Assembly: GCA_030824515.1 (NCBI GenBank)
Contig: JAVBXN010000017.1
Coordinates: 1-64,000, forward strand
Length of the DNA: 64,000 bases
Direction of reading: 5' to 3'
Source of the DNA: Pelobacter sp.
GTDB taxonomy: Bacteria > Desulfobacterota > Desulfuromonadia > Geobacterales > Pseudopelobacteraceae
Each line of letters opens with the position of its first letter. Position 1 is the first letter of the stretch. The notes under the pieces are model-generated. The model was not told where the DNA came from. It saw only the letters and a list, made by a program, of their open reading frames with translations, and searched no databases. A program made the translations under genes and the position numbers. This document shows, piece by piece, positions 48,143 to 57,489 of the stretch.

Positions 48143-49780
48143 ATGCAGATCAAAACAAGAATAGTGGTCGGTGTAGCCTTCATGTCGCTGTTGATGATTG
48201 CCATCGGAGCTATCGGTCTGTTTGGCTTTCGCGAGAATGGCCGCGCCCTGGAGGAAGTTCATTCCGTCAATATGAAAAATATCGGGCTGCTGAACAAGAT
48301 TGACGGCCTGATGCGCGCCAATCGTATTCAAATGTTGCTCTCCCTGCAGCACGATCCCAAAAATGAATTCAGCGCGATGCATGAGCATCCCACCAGCGCC
48401 CATACCGATCTGGCAAAGAAATATATCGAAGAAATCAACCAGGTCTGGAAAGAGTACGCCGCTTCCATTACCGACAAGGAAGGGCGTGATCTGGCCGAAA
48501 CCTTCCAGAAAGAGCGTGACAAATACGAGAAGGATGGGCTGGAGCCGGCCATGAAAGCCGTCCTGGCAGATGATTTTCACCAGACCTACCGCATCACTTT
48601 CGACGCGATCAACCCAATCATCGTAAAAGCAAACAAGGCAATGGATGCGCTGATAAACCATGAGGTTGCCATTGCTAAGGCCGCGCATGAAAAGAGTGCC
48701 TCCAGGTCGGCCCTGTTTCGCAACCTGATCCTGGCGGCAATTATCTTTGCAGTGCTGATCGGTGGCTCGATCGGTCTCATGATTGCCCGTTCCATCAGCA
48801 GATCAGTGGCAATGCTGAAACAGACCGCCGCCTATCTTGCGGATGGCGATCTGAGCAAACGCTCGACGGTAACCAGTCGTGATGAGCTGGGCGAGATCAG
48901 CAACTGTTTCAACCAGGTTGCCGATACCCTGCACGATCTTGTGGAGCGCGTTCGCGCCAGTTCTCACAGCGTCTCCGGAGCTGCCGTGGAACTGCGCGCC
49001 AATGCCGAGCAGATTGCATCCGGTTCGGACCATATGGCAGCGGAGGCGGTTACGGTGGCAACGGCCAGTGAGGAAATGGCGGCCACTTCCAACAACATCG
49101 CTTCCAACTGTTCGCTGGCGGTTGAAAGCGCCAACCAGGCCTGCAATGCCGCCACCAGCGGCGCCGCCATCATCCAGCTGACCGTGGAGGGGATGGCGAG
49201 GATCGCCGCCAAGGTCCAGGATTCAGCCCGTACCGTGGAAAAACTGGGTGTCAAATCGGAGCAGATCGGTGCGATTATCGGCACAATCGAGGATATTGCC
49301 GACCAGACCAACCTGCTGGCGCTGAACGCCGCCATCGAGGCTGCCCGGGCCGGTGAACAGGGGCGGGGCTTCGCGGTCGTTGCCGACGAGGTGCGGGCAC
49401 TGGCCGAGCGAACTACCCGGGCGACTCGTGAGATCGGGGATATGATCAAGTCGATCCAGGGCGAAACCCGCAATGCTGTTTCAGCTATGGAAGAGGGCGT
49501 CAGCGAGGTCGAGAAGGGCACTTCCGACGCGGCCCGTTCCGGACACGCGCTCAGCGAGATTCTGGAACAGGTCAACGAGGTTACCGGCCAGATCAACCAG
49601 ATTGCTACCGCAGCCGAGGAACAGACCGCCACCACCAACGAGATCAGCGGAAACATGCAGCGCATCACCGGGGTTGTACAGCAAACCGCTTCCAGCTCGC
49701 AGATTACCGCGGATGCGGCGGCCCGCCTGTCCGGTCTTGCCCAGGAGTTGCAACAGATTGTTGACCGGTTCCGGCTGTGA
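48143..49780 (+). CDS. Methyl-accepting chemotaxis protein
   Basis: A 545-residue receptor: TM1 (~7-29), a periplasmic four-helix-bundle sensor (~30-190), TM2 (~190-215), HAMP (~215-270) and the signalling hairpin, whose tip has the conserved [20 protein letters not shown] and [21 protein letters not shown]. It signals to CheA/CheW, which are not nearby. ATG at 48143 is chosen for its GGGAGAG; the frame is open from 48086. It lies in front of the multiheme cytochrome genes but has its own layout. Confidence 0.93.
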   Translation: MQIKTRIVVGVAFMSLLMIAIGAIGLFGFRENGRALEEVHSVNMKNIGLLNKIDGLMRANRIQMLLSLQHDPKNEFSAMHEHPTSAHTDLAKKYIEEINQVWKEYAASITDKEGRDLAETFQKERDKYEKDGLEPAMKAVLADDFHQTYRITFDAINPIIVKANKAMDALINHEVAIAKAAHEKSASRSALFRNLILAAIIFAVLIGGSIGLMIARSISRSVAMLKQTAAYLADGDLSKRSTVTSRDELGEISNCFNQVADTLHDLVERVRASSHSVSGAAVELRANAEQIASGSDHMAAEAVTVATASEEMAATSNNIASNCSLAVESANQACNAATSGAAIIQLTVEGMARIAAKVQDSARTVEKLGVKSEQIGAIIGTIEDIADQTNLLALNAAIEAARAGEQGRGFAVVADEVRALAERTTRATREIGDMIKSIQGETRNAVSAMEEGVSEVEKGTSDAARSGHALSEILEQVNEVTGQINQIATAAEEQTATTNEISGNMQRITGVVQQTASSSQITADAAARLSGLAQELQQIVDRFRL

Positions 49781-49806
49781 CTACAATGACCGTAAAATAG
49801 CCGACA

Positions 49807-51681
49807 ATGCGTATCAATCCAGAATTTCCGGTATATGATCAGGGTTGCCGATTGGCAGCCCTCTTCTTTTTCATGCTCCTGTTGAGCTTCCTTAACGGTT
49901 GCGCCGCGGATAAAGACAGCTCCAGCTGTGTTGCCTGCCACGGCGGAATCGAGCATGTTTCGGCTACGCATGGCGACTGTGTTTCCTGCCACGGCGGTGA
50001 TCCCGGAACGGACGACAAGACCAGGAGTCACGCTACAATGCGTGGTAGCGAAAACCCGTCGTCGCCGGAAACATGGGAAGAGAGCTGTGGCGGCTGCCAT
50101 CGTTACCAGCTGGAGCGGGTCAAGACCACGATCATGCAGACCAATGCCGGCATGATCCGCAATGTCCAGCTGACCTGGGAGGGGGAGGACGGCCGCGATT
50201 ATTCCGTCCGTGGCGGCAAAACCTTCGATTCCTCAGGCAATTCGCTGGAACTGCAGCCGGTGGAGGATCTGGACAATCTCTCCGGAGAGCTGTACCGCAA
50301 GTTCTGCTCACGCTGCCATATCGGGATCAGCAATGCCGTCTCCTATGGCGCTGCCCATGCATCCGGCTGCGCCGCCTGTCATTTCCCCTGGAACGACACC
50401 GCAACCTATCAGGGTGGCGATAAAAGCATGCGGGGGAGGGCCGGCCACTCCGCCAGCCACAAGATGGACGCGCTGCCCGATACCATGGTCTGCACCCGTT
50501 GCCATAACCGCAGCGGCCGGATCGCCTTTTCGTACCAGGGGCTGTACGATGGCAATAACAGCCTGGTCCCGACCAGGGGGGGCGAGGGCGGGCCGTTCAT
50601 GACCAGCGGCGCCCGCAATCTGACCAGCATCACAGCGGATATCCACTTCGCGGCCGGGATGGAGTGCATCGACTGCCACACCTCGCGGGACGTAATGGGA
50701 GACGGTTTTGCCTACCGCAACATGTACCTGCAGACGGAAGTCACCTGCGAGGATTGCCACGGCAGCGCCACCGAACCGCCGCACTACCGGGAGATAACCC
50801 GCGAGAACGACGAGGTGCTGCGGGAGTCAAAATCGTATAAAATTCCTGCCAAATCCGGGATGCGCATGATCCAGACCGCCCGGGGGCGCAGCTATTCCAA
50901 CGTATTTTACAGGGACGGCGCCATCTGGCTGCAGGGCAAGCGCAGCGGCAAGCTGCATCGCAGCAAGGTCATTACCGGAACACCGGAACACACGATTGTC
51001 GGGCATGGCCGCCTGGAATGCCATGCCTGCCATTCACGAACCTCGGTGCAGTGTTATGGCTGTCACACCCGCTACGACAAGGGCCAACCGGGGATGGATT
51101 TTATCAAGGATGAAGAAACAGCGGGCGCTTTCAGCGAGACCGAAGACTATCGCATGCTGTACCCTTTCCCGTTGGCGCTCAACCAGCGCGGCCGTATTTC
51201 GCCGGTGACGCCCGGTTGCCAGACCTTTGTCACGGTGGCCGAGGAGGACGGAACTCTCTCCAAGACAGAATACATCGCTAAATTCAAGGGAAAGCAGCAG
51301 CTGCGCTTTGCGCCGTTCTACTCGCACAACACCGGCAAAAAGGCGATCGGCTGTGCCGAATGCCATGGCAATCCGGCCTTCCTGGGGTTTGGCCAGCATG
51401 TGGTCGATGGCAACAACATCAGGGGCACCCTGTTGTGCGAGCGTTCCGACAGCAAACCCCTGGACGGTTTTCTGACAATGAACAAGGGCAAGGTCAAGGC
51501 CTTTTCAGCTATTACCAGGGAAAAGGCCCGGCCGCTGAACGGAGCCGAAGTGAAACGGGCGCTGGCGGTCAACCTGTGCCTGCCTTGCCATGGCCTGGCC
51601 AGGGATCCCATCTACCGGAAAGGACTGGATCATCGTGCGCTTGATGATGCTTTACATCGCCGCAGCCTTTCTGGCCGCTAG
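49807..51681 (+). CDS. Dodecaheme c-type cytochrome lipoprotein
   Basis: A 624-residue exported protein. The signal peptide ends in a lipobox-like FLNGC, so it is probably a lipoprotein. I count twelve CXXCH heme sites: CVACH, CVSCH, CGGCH, CSRCH, CAACH, CTRCH, CIDCH, CEDCH, CHACH, CYGCH, CAECH, CLPCH. It would conduct electrons at the outer face of the inner membrane or at the outer membrane. The next cytochrome gene overlaps its 3' end by 47 bases and a Rieske gene overlaps that, so all three are translated together. The family name is not recognised. Confidence 0.92.
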   Translation: MRINPEFPVYDQGCRLAALFFFMLLLSFLNGCAADKDSSSCVACHGGIEHVSATHGDCVSCHGGDPGTDDKTRSHATMRGSENPSSPETWEESCGGCHRYQLERVKTTIMQTNAGMIRNVQLTWEGEDGRDYSVRGGKTFDSSGNSLELQPVEDLDNLSGELYRKFCSRCHIGISNAVSYGAAHASGCAACHFPWNDTATYQGGDKSMRGRAGHSASHKMDALPDTMVCTRCHNRSGRIAFSYQGLYDGNNSLVPTRGGEGGPFMTSGARNLTSITADIHFAAGMECIDCHTSRDVMGDGFAYRNMYLQTEVTCEDCHGSATEPPHYREITRENDEVLRESKSYKIPAKSGMRMIQTARGRSYSNVFYRDGAIWLQGKRSGKLHRSKVITGTPEHTIVGHGRLECHACHSRTSVQCYGCHTRYDKGQPGMDFIKDEETAGAFSETEDYRMLYPFPLALNQRGRISPVTPGCQTFVTVAEEDGTLSKTEYIAKFKGKQQLRFAPFYSHNTGKKAIGCAECHGNPAFLGFGQHVVDGNNIRGTLLCERSDSKPLDGFLTMNKGKVKAFSAITREKARPLNGAEVKRALAVNLCLPCHGLARDPIYRKGLDHRALDDALHRRSLSGR

Positions 51682-52891
51682 CCTGCTTTCAAGCGACGGT
51701 CTGGCCGCCGAGAACTGCACGGTCTGCCACAGGTTGTCGCTTGGTGGTATTCATGCCGCGCTGCCCTGCCTCTCCTGTCACATTAGTGAAGGCAAGAGCG
51801 AGGCAAGCCCGGCTTCTGCCAGGAACCGCGCCGTTGGCTGTCGTGGCTGCCATGTCGGGCACGAGCGCATCTTTGACCATGCCATGTCCAGGCGTGACGG
51901 AGAGCGTCGTTTCGTCGAGCGCAGTTACGCCAAGGTGGATTCCGGTTTCTGGGAGAAGAATTGCAATTCCTGCCATGTACAGGACTGTCTCGATTGCCAC
52001 GGTTCCGGGCATGCGCTGGCAAAGCCGAAGGTCGCCGATTGCCAGAGCTGCCATCGCGGCTACTATACCGGTTGGGATTACTCGGGACGGGCGCCGCGCG
52101 AGGACAATATGCGTTACCAGCGCGGCATCGCTGTCAATGGCGAGACCTTCCTGAAGATGTTGCCGGACGTGCATTACCGGGCCGGACTCACCTGCGGCGC
52201 CTGCCACTCGATGAACAGCCTGGCGCAGGGGAAAAAGTCGTCCAAGGGGTGCCGCGACTGCCACAAGCCGGACCCGAAGGTTGTCGAACACCGCATTCCG
52301 GCCCACATGGAGCGACTGGAGTGCTATGCCTGCCATTCGTCCTGGGCGCCCCAGGAGTACGGCACCTTCTTCCTCCGTTTTCGTGATTCGGCCCTGAAAG
52401 AGGATTTTGATCTGAAAGCGCTGGAAAATCCGGAGTATCTGCGCAGCGCCTACCTGAAGAGGCAGGACGCTCCGCCGCTGGGGGTGAATGCCGCCGGCCG
52501 GATCAGCCCGATCCGCCCGATGTTCATCGCCTACTATACCGATATCCAGTCGGCCAGAAACGGCGGGCCGGAGAATACTCTGCTGGCCGCCGAATGGCGG
52601 GCCTGGTTTCCGCATACGATCCAGCGCGGCAGCGTGACCTGCGAGGGGTGTCACGACAACCCGGCCCGCTTCCTGCTGGAGCCGGAAACGCAGCGCATCC
52701 ATCAACTCGGCCGTGACGGACTGGGGCTGGAGTCCTTTTGGCTCCAGCAGGGTCAGCGCGCGGTCAACGGCGATTTCATCGCGGCCGGACGCTACCTGCG
52801 CATGAGCAGCAAAAGCCCGGCCTATACAAAGGCGTACATCGAAAAATGGAAAACGTTCCTCAATCGCGTCGAAGCTTCATCACGACCCTAG
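51635..52891 (+). CDS. Decaheme c-type cytochrome
   Basis: About 418 residues with a Sec signal peptide (LYIAAAFLAASLLSSDGLAA) and ten CXXCH sites: CTVCH, CLSCH, CRGCH, CNSCH, CLDCH, CQSCH, CGACH, CRDCH, CYACH, CEGCH. The start is uncertain: GTG at 51635 has AAAGGA upstream, ATG at 51644 or 51647 is also possible. The gene overlaps the end of the dodecaheme gene and itself overlaps the Rieske gene by 46 bases. Together they look like a periplasmic electron-transfer module. Confidence 0.9.
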   Translation: MRLMMLYIAAAFLAASLLSSDGLAAENCTVCHRLSLGGIHAALPCLSCHISEGKSEASPASARNRAVGCRGCHVGHERIFDHAMSRRDGERRFVERSYAKVDSGFWEKNCNSCHVQDCLDCHGSGHALAKPKVADCQSCHRGYYTGWDYSGRAPREDNMRYQRGIAVNGETFLKMLPDVHYRAGLTCGACHSMNSLAQGKKSSKGCRDCHKPDPKVVEHRIPAHMERLECYACHSSWAPQEYGTFFLRFRDSALKEDFDLKALENPEYLRSAYLKRQDAPPLGVNAAGRISPIRPMFIAYYTDIQSARNGGPENTLLAAEWRAWFPHTIQRGSVTCEGCHDNPARFLLEPETQRIHQLGRDGLGLESFWLQQGQRAVNGDFIAAGRYLRMSSKSPAYTKAYIEKWKTFLNRVEASSRP

Positions 52892-53244
52892 CTCTTTTGC
52901 TCGGATCTGCCGGCCTGCTCTGGCGTTATCTGACGCCGCGCACTGTGAAACGCCGCAAGGTGGCGGTGCGGGTGGCCCGGAGCGAAATTCCGCCCCGGGG
53001 AGCGCTGGTCTACCGCGAAGCGCGGGTGGTTTTGCTGCGCGAAGCTGAGACGATATATGCTCTGGACCTTGTCTGCACCCATCTGGGGTGTACCGTCACG
53101 GTAACATCCGACGGGCTTTCCTGCCCCTGCCACGGCAGCCGTTTCGACCGTCAGGGAAAGGTTCTGCAGGGTCCAGCCGATAGGCCGCTACGGAGGCTGG
53201 AGCTTGTCGAGGCCGATGGAATCGTGGAAGTGCTGGAAGGGTGA
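52846..53244 (+). CDS. Rieske [2Fe-2S] protein with Tat-type anchor
   Basis: A 132-residue protein. The N-terminal SRRSFIT followed by a hydrophobic stretch is a twin-arginine signal or anchor, usual for Rieske proteins. The cluster ligands are in CTHLGC and CPCHGS (two Cys, two His, with the additional disulfide Cys pair). It carries electrons from a quinol site to c-type cytochromes in bc-type complexes. No cytochrome b gene is adjacent; the partners here are two multiheme cytochromes. ATG at 52846 lies inside the end of the decaheme gene. Confidence 0.9.
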   Translation: MENVPQSRRSFITTLALLLGSAGLLWRYLTPRTVKRRKVAVRVARSEIPPRGALVYREARVVLLREAETIYALDLVCTHLGCTVTVTSDGLSCPCHGSRFDRQGKVLQGPADRPLRRLELVEADGIVEVLEG

Positions 53245-53276
53245 ACTACTTTCCTTTATCCGCCTTAGCTTATAAT

Positions 53277-53298
53277 AGCACTCGTTGTAGAGAGTGCT
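53277..53298 (+). terminator. Possible terminator hairpin after the Rieske gene
   Basis: AGCACTC / GAGTGCT forms a 7-bp perfect stem with an eight-base loop, 33 bases after the stop. There is no T run, so this is weak. Confidence 0.35.
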
Positions 53299-53398
53299 GC
53301 CGGGCGTCATCTTTAAGAGACTGAACGAATCAGTTTGTTTGCCTGCTGGCTATTTTGGGCACGGTGCTTTCCCGGTGCTGGCACAAAGACAAAGATTA

Positions 53399-56029
53399 TC
53401 ATTCTTTGCTTTCGAGAGACTGAATCCGCTTCCTGGTGTTGATCGTACCCGGATGGTTCGCGCCGAGCACCCGCTCCAGGTCGGGCAAGAGCTTGCGAAA
53501 GAGTCGCAGAGCTTCGGGCGTGTCGCCGCTTAGTTCAGTGCTGAAGGCAATACACTTACGGGTTATGAGCGTATCTGGATGATCCGCGCCGAGCACACGC
53601 TCCTGAACGGGTAAAAGCTCTTGAAAGAGCCGGGTCGCTTCGCGCGGATAGCCGCATTCTCTGGTCCAGTCGGCGATATTGCTGCGGGTTTTGAGAGTGT
53701 AGGGGTGTTCCGCGCCGAATACCCTCACACGATCGGGTAAGAGTTTTTTAAAGAGCTTCAACGCTTTGTGCGGATTGCCGCTCTTACCGGTCCATAGTGC
53801 AATGTTGCTGCGGGTCTTGAGAATGTCGGGATGGTCCGCGCCAAGAATCCGCGTCCGATCAGGCAAGAGTTTTTGTAAGAGCTTCAGCGCCTCGCTTACG
53901 TTCCCTGTTTCACCGGTCCAGTGGGCGATGTTGCTGCGAGTTATGAGAATGTCGGGATGGTCCGTGCCAAGAATCTGTGTCTGGTCATGCAAAAGCTCTT
54001 GAAAGAGCTTCAGAGCATCGTTTACTTTGAATGTCTCCCCGGTCCAGGTGGCGATGTCGTTGCGGGTTTTTAACGTGTAAGTGTGTTCCGCGCCGAACAC
54101 TCTTGTCAGCTCTGGCAGCAGTTCCATGGAGATCTGCAGAGCCTTGCGATAGTCGCCTGACTTTCCGGTGTATGAGGCTATGTTGTAGCGGGTGGCGAGG
54201 GTGTCCGGATGGTTTGGGCCGAGCAGCAGCTCCTGATTGGGCTGAAGTTTATGAAAAAGCCGCAGAGCCTCGCGGTAGTTGCCGCGCTCACCTTCGAAAC
54301 GGGCTATCCTGGCTGCAAGCACGGCCTCTTCGGCAGAGTGGGGTTCCGGTGTCAAATGCCGTGCATGGGGGAGTTCGAATTCCAGCCCGGCGTGTTTTCG
54401 GATGTCGGTCACATCCTCCAACAGGCTGACAAGCGCTGTGACCGCAGCAGCTCGCACAGTTCTGCGCAGCGCAATTGCATCATTTTCAGCCGGATCGCCG
54501 TGAATCATGGTGTAGCGTACCAGGGCGTGAACTGAGAGCGTGTCGCCGGTCGCCTCCCCCAGCGAGACGGTGGCCAGTGAGTGGGTTTCAAGCTGGTTGA
54601 TCGCCTTGGCAAAACAGGCCTCTGAGCCGGCTTCGTCCAGCAGCAAGGCCCGACCCAGGGCCGCCTTGGCCAGCCTGAACGAAATGGGGGCGCCGCCGTG
54701 CAGCTCTCCGGCAAGACGCAGAAGATTCAATCCTTCCTCTCCGAGCAGTCGCACGCTCTGTACAAGGGTGACTACGATGCTCTTCTCATGACCTCCGGGA
54801 AGCTGTCCCGCCAGTCCGGCGATCAGAGCACCCAGCGGATCGGTTTGCGTCTGTGCCAGATCGGCCCGCATCGCCGCGAAACTCCTGGATTTGAGCAGGA
54901 AGTGTCCGGTCACATCCAGCGCCAGGGCGTGGCGTCCGAGATCCTCGGCAAGGCCTAGGGCGTCGTGCCGTTCCAGATCGGACCGGGGCTTGCGTTCCTG
55001 TGTAAGCAGTTCAAAGGCCGGTTCCTGCTCCAGCACATCGATCTCAACCGTAACGCCGATCCCATCGTACTCCTTGCAGCGGGTGGTGACCAGGGTGCGA
55101 CCGTTGGCGCCGGGCGCAAACCATCCCGGCAGGCCCTGCTCCTGGTCCAGGCCAGGAGGTAAGTCGTCAACAATCCAGAGATACGGCTCTAAGTCAGCAA
55201 GTTTCTGCACGAGTAGATGGTAGATAACCCGGAAATCAAGTCCGGTGATGTCAATGTCCAGATTGATCGCCAGCCCTTCGATCTGTTGTTTCCTTACTCC
55301 TTCGCGCCTTTCGGGATCCATCGGTTTATGGGGATCGAAGCCGTAGGCGCGCAACCAGTAGATACCGCCGGGGTAAGCCGCGCTGAAACGCCTGGCATAC
55401 TCGATTGCCAGCAGGCTCTTGCCCACGCCGCCCAATCCGGTGAGCTGCGCCACGACAGCGGGGTTCTCGCAGTCGGAAATCCCGACCGGGTTAAGGGCGG
55501 TGTGGATGCGCCACAATTCGCGCAGTCGGCCAACGAAGCGTGTCGAGCCCGGTTGTGCGGAAGGGCGCCATGCCGGCAGCTTGAACTGGCGCAGTGCGGC
55601 AAAATCATCGTCCAGCCCGGCCAGCTTCTCGCCCAGCAGCCGAATGCAGGCGTCCAGGCTAGTCTCGTCCTTTGGCGCGGTCAGATAGTTCTGCCGCTCC
55701 ACGTCGCCCAGGGCAATATGGGCCACGTTCTCCAGGGGGTTGAGGATCAGGATACGCGACAGAACGTCGCGGGTCAGCCGCTGTGTGCAGATCCAGGCGG
55801 CGGTCAACTCTTTCTGGCAGTAGCTTGATTGGGCGTATTCAGGGGAATACCAGGCAAGCAGCGCGTGGGAGCGGGCCAGGCCATCACGGATACGGGCCGG
55901 GAAAGCATCGAGCGGATCGATCTCCTCGCGGTCGATCCATATATCGACCCCCGCTTTGGCCAGGGCTTCGGCAAACGGATAAACCTGCTCTTTATTCTTG
56001 CGTGAATAGCTGATGAACAGCTTGGCCAT
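53399..56029 (-). CDS. TIR-NB-ARC-TPR protein (STAND-type, candidate immune sensor)
   Basis: An 876-residue protein. The TIR domain (~1-135) starts KLFISYSRKNKEQVYPFAEAL and keeps the catalytic-type Glu in SSYCQKELTAAW. An NB-ARC/STAND ATPase follows (~165-500) with the P-loop GLGGVGKS near 198-205 and LWIVDD as Walker B. The C-terminal part is a chain of 42-residue TPR repeats (see repeat). Such proteins sense a ligand with their repeats, oligomerise via the ATPase and activate the TIR, which usually degrades NAD or makes a signalling nucleotide. ATG at 56029 has AGAGG eight bases upstream; an ATG at 56035 is too close to it. It is the last of several codirectional genes. Confidence 0.9.
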   Translation of the reverse strand: MAKLFISYSRKNKEQVYPFAEALAKAGVDIWIDREEIDPLDAFPARIRDGLARSHALLAWYSPEYAQSSYCQKELTAAWICTQRLTRDVLSRILILNPLENVAHIALGDVERQNYLTAPKDETSLDACIRLLGEKLAGLDDDFAALRQFKLPAWRPSAQPGSTRFVGRLRELWRIHTALNPVGISDCENPAVVAQLTGLGGVGKSLLAIEYARRFSAAYPGGIYWLRAYGFDPHKPMDPERREGVRKQQIEGLAINLDIDITGLDFRVIYHLLVQKLADLEPYLWIVDDLPPGLDQEQGLPGWFAPGANGRTLVTTRCKEYDGIGVTVEIDVLEQEPAFELLTQERKPRSDLERHDALGLAEDLGRHALALDVTGHFLLKSRSFAAMRADLAQTQTDPLGALIAGLAGQLPGGHEKSIVVTLVQSVRLLGEEGLNLLRLAGELHGGAPISFRLAKAALGRALLLDEAGSEACFAKAINQLETHSLATVSLGEATGDTLSVHALVRYTMIHGDPAENDAIALRRTVRAAAVTALVSLLEDVTDIRKHAGLEFELPHARHLTPEPHSAEEAVLAARIARFEGERGNYREALRLFHKLQPNQELLLGPNHPDTLATRYNIASYTGKSGDYRKALQISMELLPELTRVFGAEHTYTLKTRNDIATWTGETFKVNDALKLFQELLHDQTQILGTDHPDILITRSNIAHWTGETGNVSEALKLLQKLLPDRTRILGADHPDILKTRSNIALWTGKSGNPHKALKLFKKLLPDRVRVFGAEHPYTLKTRSNIADWTRECGYPREATRLFQELLPVQERVLGADHPDTLITRKCIAFSTELSGDTPEALRLFRKLLPDLERVLGANHPGTINTRKRIQSLESKE
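53402..54223 (-). repeat. Six exact 126-base TPR repeats plus a partial one
   Basis: Six consecutive 42-residue units of the form LGADHPDTL-TR-NIA-WTG-SG---EALKLF--LLP---RV, then a 22-residue partial unit at the C terminus. All six are exactly the same length. This is the kinesin-light-chain-like TPR type. Confidence 0.9.
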
Positions 56030-56088
56030 CTGCATGACCTCTCATTTTTTTCCGGCGATGTGCGCCTTGCAAATAAGGCCGCGCGCCG

Positions 56089-57456
56089 CTATCGGGCGCG
56101 TTCCCAGGTGATGTAACTTATTTTCATTACGCCGGGACTGGGGCCGACCGGCTCCCGGAGCTTGAAGGAGCCCAGGTTGCCGCGGCTGGTCCGGACGCAG
56201 GCGTAGTAGCTCTCCGCTATTCTCTGGATGGGGATGCGCCGTTCCGTCATCTTTACCTGGGAGCAGCTCTCGTAGGTGGTTTTCTCCCGTGTCAGGCCGA
56301 TGGCCGCCCCGTTCCTCGGCGTCAGGTAGCGCTCCGTCTCCGTCACCGCCTCGAACCAGAAATCCGCATCTCCGTTACGGACAATTTGGCCCGAATCCAG
56401 GTCGAACAGATAGGTCTGGTGAACCTCCAGGTTCCCCCTGGCGAGCACTTTTTGAGCCGCTGGCATATCACCTGACGTGTCGCCGGCAGCCGGTGGCGCG
56501 GATACCAGCAGGTCCACCGCCGTACCGCGTCTGGCCGTGGTGCCTGCTTTGAGTTTCTGGTTGAGGACCATCCCGGGGGGAGTCTTGTCAGTCGCTCGAA
56601 GAGTCTCGGCCCCCGGTCGCAGTCCTGCCTCGGTCAGCAACTTCACTGCGCGTTCCAGCGGTTGCCGCACCACGTTCGGCACGGTGACAAGTCTGGGTGG
56701 GGCAGGTTCCTGTTGTGTGCCGTTCGCTGGCGCAGAATCCGTTGCCGCTATCTTTGGTTCCCGGTCGGTCGGGTGGGTGCTGCTTCCGGTAAAAGTGGAG
56801 CCGGTGGTGGTTGTGACCTGTGGCGATCCCTTGAACAGCCTGACAAAGCTGTTTCGGAACGACTCGACGCCGGTCAGCAGTCCCGTCAGCGCCAGCAGCA
56901 GTGCGGTGACGGAGCTGATCAGCCAGGTAAGCCGGTTTTTTTGCACACCGGACAACGGGTTTGTGTTGGTGCCGCCCGTGGGGACCGTTCCTGCCGTTCC
57001 TAGAATCCGCCCCAGGGTCTCGACCAGTTGCGCCAGGTCCGTGTCCCAGTGGGTATCGTTGATCTCGATGGCATGGCGGCGGGCCAGCAGCTTCAGATCC
57101 TCGGGGAGGTCCGCCTCTCCTGGCATGTCCGCATCCTGGACCAGCACAGGAATCACCCGGATGTTTCGCTTCAGGGCCGTGCCGACTTCAAGGCGGATGA
57201 AGTCCGCAGTGTCGTCCAGTCGCCGCCGGCCGGCCGCGTCGCTGCAGTCAAGCCACTTCCGGCCGATAATAACCAGAAGCACCGCGCAGGAACCCACGGC
57301 CAGGTCGATGGTCTCTACGAAATCAACTCCCGGCTCGATGGCGGAGACATCCATGAAGACCCGCTCCCTGCCGAAGCGTTCCCGCAAGCGGTCGTAGATC
57401 CGACCGGCGTGTCCGGCGCTTTCTTCACGGCGGTAGCTGATGAATATCCCTTCCAT
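56089..57456 (-). CDS. TIR-TM-PASTA protein with novel C-terminal domain
   Basis: A 455-residue protein. The TIR domain (~1-150) starts GIFISYRREESAGHAGRIYDRL and has Glu90 in FIRLEVGTAL at the catalytic position. One TM helix at ~176-196 is followed by a Thr/Pro-rich linker, a PASTA domain at ~257-319 (VPNVVRQPLERAVKLLTEAGLRPG, in parts) and a ~115-residue C-terminal domain (LFDLDSGQIVRNGDADFWFEA) with no family I know. The topology would place the TIR in the cytosol and PASTA outside. PASTA binds peptidoglycan or beta-lactam-like ligands in kinases, so this may be a surface sensor with a TIR output. It lies 33 bases after the next TIR gene. Confidence 0.87.
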   Translation of the reverse strand: MEGIFISYRREESAGHAGRIYDRLRERFGRERVFMDVSAIEPGVDFVETIDLAVGSCAVLLVIIGRKWLDCSDAAGRRRLDDTADFIRLEVGTALKRNIRVIPVLVQDADMPGEADLPEDLKLLARRHAIEINDTHWDTDLAQLVETLGRILGTAGTVPTGGTNTNPLSGVQKNRLTWLISSVTALLLALTGLLTGVESFRNSFVRLFKGSPQVTTTTGSTFTGSSTHPTDREPKIAATDSAPANGTQQEPAPPRLVTVPNVVRQPLERAVKLLTEAGLRPGAETLRATDKTPPGMVLNQKLKAGTTARRGTAVDLLVSAPPAAGDTSGDMPAAQKVLARGNLEVHQTYLFDLDSGQIVRNGDADFWFEAVTETERYLTPRNGAAIGLTREKTTYESCSQVKMTERRIPIQRIAESYYACVRTSRGNLGSFKLREPVGPSPGVMKISYITWERAR

Positions 57457-57489
57457 GACAGTGTCTCCTTATCAGATTTCAGACTCATC

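Noticed and set aside
53402-54223. Repeats as a CRISPR array
   Set aside because: The 126-base period is in frame, codes for TPR units and has no short constant repeat with unique spacers. No CRISPR array was seen in the window.
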